From Loktanella salsilacus (lineage in GTDB: Bacteria > Pseudomonadota > Alphaproteobacteria > Rhodobacterales > Rhodobacteraceae), in NCBI RefSeq assembly GCF_900114485.1, contig NZ_FOTF01000005.1, positions 62,001 to 126,000 on the forward strand: a stretch of DNA of 64,000 nt, written 5' to 3'. The notes beneath the pieces were generated by a model. That model saw only the letters and a program-made list of their open reading frames with translations. It searched no databases and was not told where the DNA came from. Numbering within the stretch: position 1 is the first letter of the stretch; each line of letters starts with the position of its first letter. Positions 42,730 through 51,379 of the stretch are shown piece by piece. A program made the position numbers and the translations under genes.

Positions 42730-43596
42730 ATGGCGCAGCAATCGGCAATCGTCGCGCAAGCGCAGCGCTGGGTGGGATTGGTCCCATTCATCGCCTTTAC
42801 CGGGCTGTTCCTGATCGCCCCCACGCTGTTCATCGTGATCGGCGCCTTTCGCACGCCGCAAGGCGGCTTTACCTTTCAAAACATCCTCGACCTGAACACG
42901 CCGACGATCCTGTCGGCCTATTGGGTGTCGATCAAAGTCAGCTTTCTGTCCGCCCTGCTGGGCTGCCTGATCGGCTTTGCCATGGCCGCCGCCATGACGC
43001 TGGGCGGGATCAGTAACCGCGTCAAAAGCCCGCTGATGACCTTTTCCGGCGTGGCCTCCAACTTTGCCGGCGTGCCGCTGGCCTTTGCCTTTATCGCGAC
43101 CATCGGCCCTGCGGGCCTGATCACCATGTATTTGCGCACGGAATTCGGCATCAATCTGCGGATGTATGGCTGGAACCTGCTGTCCACATGGGGCCTGATC
43201 ATCACCTATCTGTTCTTCCAGATCCCCCTGATGATCCTGATCATCACCCCCGCGCTTGAGGGGCTGAAAAAGGAATGGAGGGAGGCCGCCGACATCCTAG
43301 GCGCGACCCGTCTGCAATACTGGCGCATGGTGGCCCTGCCGATCCTGTTCCCGTCGATCCTTGGCACCATGGCGCTGCTGTTCGCCAATGCCTTTGGTGC
43401 TGTCGCCACCGCCATCGCGCTGACGGGGCCGTCCCTGAACATCGCGCCGATCCTGCTTTATGCGCAGATCAGGGGCGACGTTTTGGGCAACCCCAACCTT
43501 GGCTATGCGCTTGCTTTTGGCATGATCATCATCACCGGGGCTGCCAACACGATCTATATCGTCCTGCGCCTGCGCGCTGAAAGGTGGCTGAAATGA
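42730..43596 (+). CDS. ABC importer permease 1 (PotB/FbpB-like)
   Basis: An inner-membrane permease of 288 residues with six predicted helices, the first at about 17-38 (PFIAFTGLFLIAPTLFIVIG). The EAA loop for contact with the ATPase is EWREAADILGATRLQYWRMV (about residues 180-199). The family is BPD_transp_1 as in PotB. It pairs with the next permease, which it overlaps by four bases (ATGA). It forms one transporter with the binding protein upstream and the ATPase downstream. Confidence 0.9.
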   Translation: MAQQSAIVAQAQRWVGLVPFIAFTGLFLIAPTLFIVIGAFRTPQGGFTFQNILDLNTPTILSAYWVSIKVSFLSALLGCLIGFAMAAAMTLGGISNRVKSPLMTFSGVASNFAGVPLAFAFIATIGPAGLITMYLRTEFGINLRMYGWNLLSTWGLIITYLFFQIPLMILIITPALEGLKKEWREAADILGATRLQYWRMVALPILFPSILGTMALLFANAFGAVATAIALTGPSLNIAPILLYAQIRGDVLGNPNLGYALAFGMIIITGAANTIYIVLRLRAERWLK

Positions 43597-44369
43597 CCCG
43601 CATCGCCGCCTACGGCACCATCCTTCTAGGGTGCCTCTATTTCATCATGCCGATGATCGGCATGGCCGAGTTTTCCCTGTCCATGCGCCGGGGCGTCTAC
43701 TCTCTCGACGCCTACCGGGTGGTCCTTGCCGATCCACAGTTTCAGGCGACCTTCACCTATTCGCTGGTCATGGCGCTGTTCACGATCATCTTTGGCGTGC
43801 TGCTGGTCGTGCCGACCGCCTATTGGGTGCAGCTAAAAATGCCAAAGCTGCGCCCGGTGGTCGAATTCGTCACCCTGCTGCCCCTTGTCATCCCCGCCAT
43901 CGTCGTCGTGTTTGGCTATATCCGCCTTTATAACACCTCTGGCTGGCTGCCGATGACCGGTTCCGTGATGGGCACCAACATCCTGCTGATGTTCGGCTAC
44001 GCGACTCTGGCCCTGCCCTATATGTACCGCGCCGTCGATACGGGCCTGCGTACCATCGACGTGGCGACATTGACCGAGGCCGCGCAATCCCTTGGCGCAG
44101 GCTGGCTGCGCATTATGGCCACGCTGATCCTGCCAAACGTGCTGGGCGCGGTGCTGTCCGGCGCGTTCCTGACACTTGCCATTGTGATCGGCGAATTTAC
44201 CATGGCGGCCCTGCTCGACCGGCCCGCCTTTGGCCCCTACATGCAAATCCTTGGCGCGAACAAAGCCTACGAGCCTGCCGCACTGGCCGTGATTGCCTTC
44301 GCGATCACATGGGCCTGCATGGGCCTGATCCAGATGGTCAGCCGACTATCCAAACATAAAAGAGCGTAA
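43593..44369 (+). CDS. ABC importer permease 2 (PotC-like)
   Basis: 258 residues, six helices, BPD_transp_1 family. The start MTRIAAYGTILLG overlaps the preceding stop by four bases. The EAA-type loop is TEAAQSLGAGWLRIMATLI (about 150-168). VIGEFTMAALLDRPAFGPYM near the C-terminus is typical of PotC/PhnV-like permeases. The ATPase gene follows after three bases, so the three membrane-complex genes are tightly coupled. Confidence 0.9.
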   Translation: MTRIAAYGTILLGCLYFIMPMIGMAEFSLSMRRGVYSLDAYRVVLADPQFQATFTYSLVMALFTIIFGVLLVVPTAYWVQLKMPKLRPVVEFVTLLPLVIPAIVVVFGYIRLYNTSGWLPMTGSVMGTNILLMFGYATLALPYMYRAVDTGLRTIDVATLTEAAQSLGAGWLRIMATLILPNVLGAVLSGAFLTLAIVIGEFTMAALLDRPAFGPYMQILGANKAYEPAALAVIAFAITWACMGLIQMVSRLSKHKRA

Positions 44370-44372
44370 CTG

Positions 44373-45431
44373 ATGGCCTTTCTGGACCTAGCCCACCTCG
44401 ACAAATCCTATGGCGCAAACCACGTCGTCAAAGACTTCAACCTTGCGATTGAAAAGGGTGAATTCGTATCCTTGCTCGGGCCATCCGGCTGCGGCAAAAC
44501 CACCGTGCTGCGCATGGTCGGCGGGTTCGAAGTGCCCTCTGCTGGCACCATCCACATCGACGGGCAGGACGTCACATCGCTGAAATCCAACCAGCGCAAC
44601 ATCGGCATGGTGTTTCAGGCCTACGCCCTGTTCCCCAACCTGACCGTCGCGCAGAACGTCGCCTTTGGCCTTAAGGTCGCTGGCGTATCCAAGGCCGAAA
44701 CCGCCGAGCGCGTGACCGAGATGCTTTCGCTGATCGGCCTTGCTGATCTGGGCAACCGCTATCCGTTTCAGCTGTCCGGCGGACAACAACAGCGCGTCGC
44801 CTTGGCCCGCGCATTGGCCGTGCGCCCCAAGGTGCTGCTGCTGGACGAGCCGCTGTCTGCCCTTGACGCAAAAATCCGTGCCAGCCTGCGCCGCGAAATC
44901 CGTAGCATCCAGCAACGCCTTGGCATCACAACGATCTTCGTCACCCACGACCAAGAAGAGGCGCTGTCGATGTCCGACCGCGTTGTCGTCATGTCTGGCG
45001 GCCGCGCCGACCAGATCGGCACGCCGCATCAGGTCTATAACCGCCCTGCCACGCGCTTTGTCGCCAGCTTCGTCGGCACGCTGAACACGTTTGACGCCAC
45101 CGTCACCGACCCCGCGACGGGCACCGTGCGCCTTGGCGACAGCACCGTGGTCCTAAACCGCCCGGTCGAGGCCGCAAGCGGCGCCGCCATCACCCTTGCC
45201 TTGCGCCCCGAATCCGCAACCCTTGGCGCGGGCAACCCGGGCGACGTCACGCTGATGGGCCGCATTACCGAAGTGCAATTCCTTGGCGCGATCATCCGCA
45301 TCACCGCCGATTTGGGCGGGCATGACCTGACGCTGGACACCTTCAACCGCGCCGCCACCCCGCCACCGCATATCGGCGAAGAGGTCACGATCAGCCTGCC
45401 GCCAGATGGTCTTGTCGCGCTGGTCGCCTAG
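44373..45431 (+). CDS. ABC importer ATP-binding protein (PotA/FbpC-like)
   Basis: A 352-residue ATPase. Walker A is GPSGCGKTT (about 37-45), Q-loop VFQAYALFPNLTV, signature LSGGQQQRVALARA, Walker B VLLLDEPLSALD, switch His FVTHDQEEAL. The C-terminal TOBE regulatory domain (about 270-345) includes ALRPESATLGAGNPGDV. It energises the two permeases just upstream. The ligand class (polyamine, Fe3+, phosphonate or related compound) cannot be read from the ATPase alone. The convergent LysR gene ends nine bases downstream. Confidence 0.92.
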   Translation: MAFLDLAHLDKSYGANHVVKDFNLAIEKGEFVSLLGPSGCGKTTVLRMVGGFEVPSAGTIHIDGQDVTSLKSNQRNIGMVFQAYALFPNLTVAQNVAFGLKVAGVSKAETAERVTEMLSLIGLADLGNRYPFQLSGGQQQRVALARALAVRPKVLLLDEPLSALDAKIRASLRREIRSIQQRLGITTIFVTHDQEEALSMSDRVVVMSGGRADQIGTPHQVYNRPATRFVASFVGTLNTFDATVTDPATGTVRLGDSTVVLNRPVEAASGAAITLALRPESATLGAGNPGDVTLMGRITEVQFLGAIIRITADLGGHDLTLDTFNRAATPPPHIGEEVTISLPPDGLVALVA

Positions 45432-45440
45432 CGCCAAAGG

Positions 45441-46346
45441 TTAACGCCAATGCGATCCTAGCAGATCGAACAGCACGGCGATCAGCGGATCATCCGCCCG
45501 CCGTGCCAGCGTTGAAAAGCTCAGCGACGCAGGCACGCTGATGCCCGAACACATCGCCAATCCCGCGGTCTGCCGCTGGTGCAAGGCAATCGACTCGCGG
45601 CACAGGCTGAGCCCTACGCCCGCGCGCACCATTTCCAGCATCGACGCCTCTTGGTCCACCATCGCGACGACGTTCTGCGTGCAGCCCGCCTGCGCCAATA
45701 TCCCCGCCAGCAGCCGCGAATGCACCGACGCCTCTGGCGTGCCGATCCAAGGCAACGCGGCCAAGACGCCCCAGTCGTCCGTTTCGACCAAAGCATCCCA
45801 GCCCGCAGGCGCGATGATGCGGTACGTCACATCCGCCAGCCGCACGGTATGCAGCGCCTCTTGCCCTGCCTCGGCACCGGCCTCTGGCACCGTCAAATGA
45901 TAGCCTGCATCAATCTGGCCGCGCCGCAACCGCGCGATCACATCGCCACTGACGCCATGCGCCAGCTCTGTCGCGATACCGGGATAGCTGGTGCGCAGCT
46001 GGCCCAGCAGACGGCCCAGACGAATAAACTCCGGGTCGACAACCGTGCCAATCCGCAGCCGCCCGCTGATCCGCCCGCCCTGCTGCCGCGCGCTGCGCTG
46101 GAAATCTGCCATGGCGCCCAAGACGGCCTCGGCCTTGGTGACAATCGCCGCACCCTCTGCCGTAATCTCGAGCCCGCGCGGGGTGCGGCGGAACAGGGTC
46201 ACGCCCGTATCCTCGGCCAGCCGCTTGATCTGATGGCTGATCGCAGGCTGCGTCAAATGTAGCGCCTCTGCCGCGCGCGACACGCTGCCCAGATGCGCCA
46301 CGGTGACAAAAGCCCGCAGCGTCGTGATGTTTGCCAGTCTATCCAT
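45441..46346 (-). CDS. LysR-family transcriptional regulator
   Basis: A 301-residue LTTR. The N-terminal winged helix-turn-helix has FVTVAHLGSVSRAAEALHLT and QPAISHQIKRLAEDTGVTLF (about 10-50). The effector domain (about 90-301) begins RISGRLRIGTVVDPEF, and FRRTPRGLEITAEG is the usual hinge. The start MDRLANITTLRAF is at 46346; ten upstream codons in frame have no support. It is divergent from the GMC oxidoreductase and convergent with the ABC importer. The ATATTA-N7-TAATAT palindrome at its own start codon is a likely binding site. It probably controls the GMC/CoA-transferase operon and possibly the importer. Confidence 0.92.
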   Translation of the reverse strand: MDRLANITTLRAFVTVAHLGSVSRAAEALHLTQPAISHQIKRLAEDTGVTLFRRTPRGLEITAEGAAIVTKAEAVLGAMADFQRSARQQGGRISGRLRIGTVVDPEFIRLGRLLGQLRTSYPGIATELAHGVSGDVIARLRRGQIDAGYHLTVPEAGAEAGQEALHTVRLADVTYRIIAPAGWDALVETDDWGVLAALPWIGTPEASVHSRLLAGILAQAGCTQNVVAMVDQEASMLEMVRAGVGLSLCRESIALHQRQTAGLAMCSGISVPASLSFSTLARRADDPLIAVLFDLLGSHWR

Positions 46347-46363
46347 ATTACAAACCCTAATAT
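46345..46363. promoter_or_regulatory. LysR-type palindrome ATATTA-N7-TAATAT
   Basis: A perfect inverted repeat (ATATTA CAAACCC TAATAT) with the T-N11-A character of LTTR boxes. It covers the regulator start codon and the start of the 91-base divergent region. It is a good candidate for autorepression plus activation of the GMC gene. Confidence 0.6.
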
Positions 46364-46437
46364 CACTGCGCGTCAAATGTCATTGGATTTCTGCCCTCAG
46401 CCTTCATACGCTTCTCAAAAGCATCGGAGCCTGCCTC

Positions 46438-48102
46438 ATGACCACCCCGACTACGACATTTGATTATATCGTCATCGGCGGCGGCACAGCCGGGTGCCTG
46501 ATGGCCAACCGCCTGTCCGCCGATCCCAAGAACCGTGTTCTGCTGCTGGAAGCGGGCAAACCCGACACCTATCACTGGATCCACATCCCCGTCGGCTATC
46601 TGTATTGCATCGGCAATCCACGCACCGATTGGATGTATCAGACAGAGCCCGACGCAGGCCTGAACGGCCGCGCCCTACGCTATCCGCGCGGCAAAACACT
46701 GGGCGGATGTTCGTCCATCAACGGTATGATCTATATGCGCGGTCAGGCCCGCGACTATGACAATTGGGCCAAATTAACTGGCGACGACGCGTGGAACTGG
46801 GACCAATCCCTGCGCGATTTCATGGCGCACGAGGATCACTATAAACTCGACGGCGGCGCAGACCCGGCCACCGGCGACAACAGCCGCTTCTCCGACCTGC
46901 ACGGATCGGGCGGCGAATGGCGGATTGAAAAGCAACGCCTGCGCTGGGATGTTCTGGACAGCTTTGCCGATGCTGCCGTCCAAAACGGCATCAGCAAGAC
47001 CGACGACTTCAACAGCGGCGATAACGCGGGCGTGGGTTATTTCGACGTCAACCAACGCTCTGGCTGGCGCTGGAACACGTCCAAAGCCTTTCTGCGACCT
47101 GCCAAATCGCGTCCGAACCTGACGATCTGGACGCAGGCGCAGGTCGAAAAACTGACCCTTGCGCGGGGCGACGACGGCGCGCTGCGCTGCACAGGCGCGC
47201 GCGTAAACCGCGATGGCCAGACCGTGACAGCGGCCGCGAACAAAGAGGTGATCCTCAGCGCGGGGGCCATCAACTCGCCCCAGATCCTGCAGCTGTCCGG
47301 CATCGGCCCCGCCGCGACCCTGCGGGCCCACGGCATCGACGTCGCCAAGGACGCCCCCGTTGGCCTGAACCTGCAAGACCACCTGCAAATTCGCGCCGTA
47401 TACAAGGTCGCGGGCACCAAGACCTTGAACAAACTCGCCGCAAACCTGTTTGGCAAAGCCAAAATCGGCGCGGAATATCTGCTCAAACGCTCTGGCCCCA
47501 TGAGCATGTCACCCAGCCAGCTGGGTGCTTTCACCCGCTCTGACCCCAGCCGCACCCATGCCAACCTTGAATACCACGTCCAACCCCTCAGCCTCGAGGC
47601 GTTTGGCGATCCGCTGCATGACTTCCCCGCGATCACGGTCAGCGTCTGCAACCTGAACCCCACCAGCCGGGGCCAAGTGCAGATCCGGTCGAACAATTTC
47701 CGCGATGCGCCGCTGATATCCCCGAATTACCTGTCCACCGCCGACGACCGCAAAGTCGCCGCGGACAGCCTGCGCCAGGTGCGCGACATCATGGCCCAGC
47801 CCGCCATGGAAAAATACGCGCCGCAGGAATACAAACCCGGTCCCCAATACCAAAGCGACGCCGACCTTGCCAAACTGGCCGGCGATATCGCCAGCACGAT
47901 CTTCCACCCTGTCGGCACGGTCAAAATGGGCCGCGCTGATGACGACACCGCCGTCCTTGACCCCCACCTGCGGGTCAAAGGGGTGGCGGGCCTGCGCGTC
48001 GTGGACGCCAGCGTCATGCCCGAAATCACCAGCGGCAACACCAATTCCCCCACTCTGATGATCGCGGAAAAGGCGGCATCTTGGGTGCTGGCCGGCGTCT
48101 GA
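46438..48102 (+). CDS. GMC-family FAD oxidoreductase (choline dehydrogenase-like)
   Basis: A 554-residue flavoprotein that oxidises an alcohol to an aldehyde. The FAD Rossmann motif IVIGGGTAGCLMANRLS is at residues 11-27 with the acidic end LLLEAGKPD. GMC signature 1 is RYPRGKTLGGCSSINGMIYM (near 82-101) and signature 2 is ILSAGAINSPQILQLSGIGP. The active-site His is in IFHPVGTVKMG and the C-terminal Asn in GNTNSPTLM. A GGAG ribosome site is present. DddA, which oxidises 3-hydroxypropionate in DMSP degraders, belongs to this family, but so do dehydrogenases for choline and many other alcohols. The large CoA-transferase-like gene follows after 11 bases. Confidence 0.92.
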   Translation: MTTPTTTFDYIVIGGGTAGCLMANRLSADPKNRVLLLEAGKPDTYHWIHIPVGYLYCIGNPRTDWMYQTEPDAGLNGRALRYPRGKTLGGCSSINGMIYMRGQARDYDNWAKLTGDDAWNWDQSLRDFMAHEDHYKLDGGADPATGDNSRFSDLHGSGGEWRIEKQRLRWDVLDSFADAAVQNGISKTDDFNSGDNAGVGYFDVNQRSGWRWNTSKAFLRPAKSRPNLTIWTQAQVEKLTLARGDDGALRCTGARVNRDGQTVTAAANKEVILSAGAINSPQILQLSGIGPAATLRAHGIDVAKDAPVGLNLQDHLQIRAVYKVAGTKTLNKLAANLFGKAKIGAEYLLKRSGPMSMSPSQLGAFTRSDPSRTHANLEYHVQPLSLEAFGDPLHDFPAITVSVCNLNPTSRGQVQIRSNNFRDAPLISPNYLSTADDRKVAADSLRQVRDIMAQPAMEKYAPQEYKPGPQYQSDADLAKLAGDIASTIFHPVGTVKMGRADDDTAVLDPHLRVKGVAGLRVVDASVMPEITSGNTNSPTLMIAEKAASWVLAGV

Positions 48103-48113
48103 AAGGCACCCCC

Positions 48114-50624
48114 ATGGCACAGAAATTCTCTCAACTACCTCTGACCGGCGTCAAGGTCGTGGACTTTGGCCAATATATCGCTGGCCCCGCCGTCGCGATG
48201 TTGCTGGGCGATCTGGGCGCGACAGTCATCCATATTGACCCGCCCACGGGGCCGATGTGGGACAACCCGGCCAACGCGACCCTGATGCGCAACAAGCTGA
48301 TCGTGACCATCGACCTCAAAACGCCCGAAGGGCTCGCCCAAGCGCTCGACCTGTGCGCAGAGGCTGACATAATCATCGAAAACTTCCGCCCCGGCAAACT
48401 CACCAAGCTCGGCGTCGATTTCACCGCCCTGCGTGCCCAGCATCCCGCGCTGATCACTGTCTCGCTGCCCGGTTTCGCTTCAGACGACATGGAGCGCCGC
48501 GACTGGCGCGCCTTCGAATCCGTCATCGCCGCCAGTTCCGGCGTGTTCACTGACATGGGCCAGAACCGTGTCCTGATGGGCCTGTCGCCCTCTTTCTCTC
48601 CACTCCCCCTCGCCTCTGCCTATGCCTCTCAAATAGCCGCATCCGCCGCCGTGCTTGCCTTGCAAGCGCGCCAGCAAACCGGCCTTGGCGACGGGATCGA
48701 AGTCCCCCTCGCCGCCGCTGTGATGGAGGGGTTGTGCTATAACTCCCTCAAGGTGGACAGCATGCCCGCCCGCTACGTCACCCAGCGAGAGGCCGAAATC
48801 ACCCGCCGCCGGATCGAGGGCCTGCCGATGACCCTGACCTATGATGACCTGCAAGAGTTAATGGACCCTTTCTATCGCAACTACATGTGCAAGGACGGGC
48901 GCATGTTCTATGTCGTCTGCCCCAGCCACAAACACCACGCGCGCCGCTGCCTCGAAGTGCTTGGCATCTATGATGAATTGGTCGCCGAAGGGCTGACCGA
49001 AGAGGACGACACCTACAAACCCCACGACCAGTGGGAATCGAAAACCTCGCTTGGCGTCTACCCGATGCCAAAGGACTGGGCTGACCACATTGCCGCGCGG
49101 ATGAAGGATGTGTTCATCACCCGCACCTCTGTCGAATGGCAGCGGATGTTTGGCCGCGCAGGCATCCCCGCCGCGCCGCAGCGCTGGCTGCAGGAATGGA
49201 TCACCGACGAATATGCCGCCACCGCGGGCCTGATGATCGACGTCGCCGATCCGGTCTACGGCGACATGATCCAGCCCGGTCCCGTCGTCTGGATGGAAGA
49301 AAGCGGCGAAGAAGCCCTGACCCCCGCCCCCCGCGCTTGGACAACCGTGGAAGAGGCGCTGCGCACCCTGCGCAAATTGCCGACCACAATCCCCGACGCC
49401 GACGAAAACGCACCGCGCACAGGCTGGCTGTCCGGCCTACGCGTGCTGGATCTGTGCAACGTTATCGCCGGGCCACATTCCGTCAGCTACCTGTCCCGCT
49501 TCGGCGCAGAGGTCATTAAACTCGACCCTGCCCAGCCGATGTATGACAGCTGGAACACCGTGCTTTACGGCATCAGCCAAGGGCGCGGCAAACGGTCGAT
49601 CCTTGCTGACATCAAATCCCCCCACGGGCGTAAGCTGTTCGAAGACCTGATTAAATCAGTTGACCTGATCGTCTGGAATGCAACCGACAGCCAGATCAAA
49701 TCCGTCGGCCTTGACGCCGAAAGCCTGCGCCGCATCAACCCAGAGGCGCTGTTTTGCAAGCTTGATTGCTTTAGCGGCGTGCGGCGCGGCGTGCGCACCG
49801 ATTACATCGGCTACGACGATCTGGTGCAGGCCACGACTGGCATCATGCTGCGCTTTGGCGGCGCGATGCACCGGCCAGAGGAACACGCCCACGTCGGCAC
49901 GATCGACGTGATGTGCGGCTTTGGCGGCGCGCTTGGCATGGCCGCCGCGCTTTACCAGAAACACCGCTTTGGCCGCATTGGCCGGGGCCGCACATCACTG
50001 TCCGCCAACAGCGGCTTGCTGCAAATCCCATTCTGCTTTGACTACCGCCGCCGGGGCCTGTTCGACGAACCCTCTGGCCCCGAAAGCAACGGCTACGACG
50101 CCCTGACCCGCTTCTATAGCACCGCCTCTGGCGTCTATGTCCTGCTCAGCGCAGACGAGGCCGACCTGCCCCGCTTTGCCAGCGTCGAAGGCCTGTCAGA
50201 CCTGCCAGACGTGCCTGAAGAGGACCGCGCGACCTACCTCGCGACCGCGTTCCAAGACCAGCCCGCAACCGAATGGATGGCCCGCCTGCGCGCCGCCGAT
50301 ATCGCCTGCGCGATCTGCGAAAACCTTGAAGCGCTGCGCGCCGAAAACAGCCGCCCCGCCGATGGGACACCGGGCACGACCCTTGGCAGCTATGCGTTTT
50401 CCACTTTTGCAGATCACCCTAGCGGCCACACGATCACACAGCTGGATCCCTACGCCGTCCGCACCGCCGCCACGCCGGTCATCGCGCCCACCCCGACGGA
50501 AAAGTTCGGCACCTCGACCCGCGCCATCCTGCGCGATCTGGGCTACGGCGACAGCGCGATTGAAAAGATGTTAGCCTCCGGCCAAATCAGCGAAAGCTGG
50601 TCGGCCGAATACCTTCCCAGCTAG
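48114..50624 (+). CDS. Tandem CaiB/BaiF (class III CoA-transferase) protein, both catalytic aspartates apparently missing
   Basis: An 836-residue fusion of two class III CoA-transferase domains: about 1-390 (LTGVKVVDFGQYIAGPAVAM) and about 436-836 (LSGLRVLDLCNVIAGPHSVS). The DMSP CoA-transferase/lyase DddD has the same tandem architecture and size. The family's catalytic Asp lies in a GxGxxVDVSLLDA-type stretch. In an ungapped reading, half 1 shows GLGDGIEVPLAAAV (Ala201 at the Asp position) and half 2 shows GRGRTSLSANSGLL (Gly634). So neither half has a clear nucleophile, although Glu205 is close. It is therefore not a confident DddD. It forms an operon with the GMC gene and its stop overlaps the convergent pxpA stop in CTAG. 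AAAGG precedes the ATG. Confidence 0.85.
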   Translation: MAQKFSQLPLTGVKVVDFGQYIAGPAVAMLLGDLGATVIHIDPPTGPMWDNPANATLMRNKLIVTIDLKTPEGLAQALDLCAEADIIIENFRPGKLTKLGVDFTALRAQHPALITVSLPGFASDDMERRDWRAFESVIAASSGVFTDMGQNRVLMGLSPSFSPLPLASAYASQIAASAAVLALQARQQTGLGDGIEVPLAAAVMEGLCYNSLKVDSMPARYVTQREAEITRRRIEGLPMTLTYDDLQELMDPFYRNYMCKDGRMFYVVCPSHKHHARRCLEVLGIYDELVAEGLTEEDDTYKPHDQWESKTSLGVYPMPKDWADHIAARMKDVFITRTSVEWQRMFGRAGIPAAPQRWLQEWITDEYAATAGLMIDVADPVYGDMIQPGPVVWMEESGEEALTPAPRAWTTVEEALRTLRKLPTTIPDADENAPRTGWLSGLRVLDLCNVIAGPHSVSYLSRFGAEVIKLDPAQPMYDSWNTVLYGISQGRGKRSILADIKSPHGRKLFEDLIKSVDLIVWNATDSQIKSVGLDAESLRRINPEALFCKLDCFSGVRRGVRTDYIGYDDLVQATTGIMLRFGGAMHRPEEHAHVGTIDVMCGFGGALGMAAALYQKHRFGRIGRGRTSLSANSGLLQIPFCFDYRRRGLFDEPSGPESNGYDALTRFYSTASGVYVLLSADEADLPRFASVEGLSDLPDVPEEDRATYLATAFQDQPATEWMARLRAADIACAICENLEALRAENSRPADGTPGTTLGSYAFSTFADHPSGHTITQLDPYAVRTAATPVIAPTPTEKFGTSTRAILRDLGYGDSAIEKMLASGQISESWSAEYLPS

Positions 50625-51379
50625 CGGGGCGCTGCGATCGTATAGCCTTGGCCCTGCAGCGCGTCGGATAATTGCCCTGCAATATCAAGCGCCTCTGCGC
50701 TGTCACCATGTACGCAGATCGTATCGATCCGGGTCTGCAGCACGTCGCCCTGCGGTGTGACAATCCCGCCCGCCGCCAGCATTCCCAGCACGTGGCAGAC
50801 GGCAACCTGCGGGTCATGGATCACCGCGCCGGGCAGGCTGCGGTCGGTCAGCGTCCCGTCGGCATTATAGGTCCGGTCCGCGAAAATCTCGGCCGACTGT
50901 GCCGCCCCTAACGCCGTCGCGGCCCGATCCAACGCCGTGCCCGGCATCACCACCAGCCGCAAATCCGGCTGCACGGCAAGCGCTGCAGCATAGCAGGTGC
51001 GGGCAATGCCCTCGTCCTCTGACGCCATATTCGCCAGCGCGCCGTGCAGTTTGAAATGCGCCAGCCGCGCCCCCCGCGCTGCCGACATGCCCATCGCTGC
51101 GCCCAGCTGATACTGCACCAAGTTTGTCAGCTCCGCCGCGCTGAGCTTGATCCGCCGCCGCCCGAACCCTTGCAAATCCGCAAACCCCGGATGCGCGCCC
51201 AGCGCGACCCCCGCGGCCAGCGCCAGATCCATCGTCCGCGCCATCGTATCCGCGTCGCCTGCGTGAAATCCGCAGGCAATATTGGCAGAGCTCACGATCT
51301 TCAGCAGCGCCGCATCCTGCCCCATCACCCAAGGGCCAAAGCTTTCGCCCATATCAGCGTTCAAATCGATCGTCTTCAT
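50621..51379 (-). CDS. pxpA: 5-oxoprolinase subunit A (LamB/YcsF family)
   Basis: With PxpB and PxpC it opens 5-oxoproline to glutamate using ATP. The 252-residue TIM-like protein starts MKTIDLNADMGESFGPWVMG, the family signature, and continues with SSANIACGFHAGDADTMART, GAHPGFADLQGFGRR and FKLHGALANMA. The conserved His and Asp residues are in place. It is the third gene of pxpBCA on the minus strand and overlaps pxpC by four bases (ATGA). 5-Oxoproline arises from damage to glutamine and from glutathione turnover. Confidence 0.95.
   Translation of the reverse strand: MKTIDLNADMGESFGPWVMGQDAALLKIVSSANIACGFHAGDADTMARTMDLALAAGVALGAHPGFADLQGFGRRRIKLSAAELTNLVQYQLGAAMGMSAARGARLAHFKLHGALANMASEDEGIARTCYAAALAVQPDLRLVVMPGTALDRAATALGAAQSAEIFADRTYNADGTLTDRSLPGAVIHDPQVAVCHVLGMLAAGGIVTPQGDVLQTRIDTICVHGDSAEALDIAGQLSDALQGQGYTIAAPR

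Noticed and set aside
48114-50624. Calling the tandem CoA-transferase a functional DddD (DMSP lyase)
   Set aside because: Size and layout fit, but the expected catalytic aspartate in the second half is not visible and no other ddd gene is certain.
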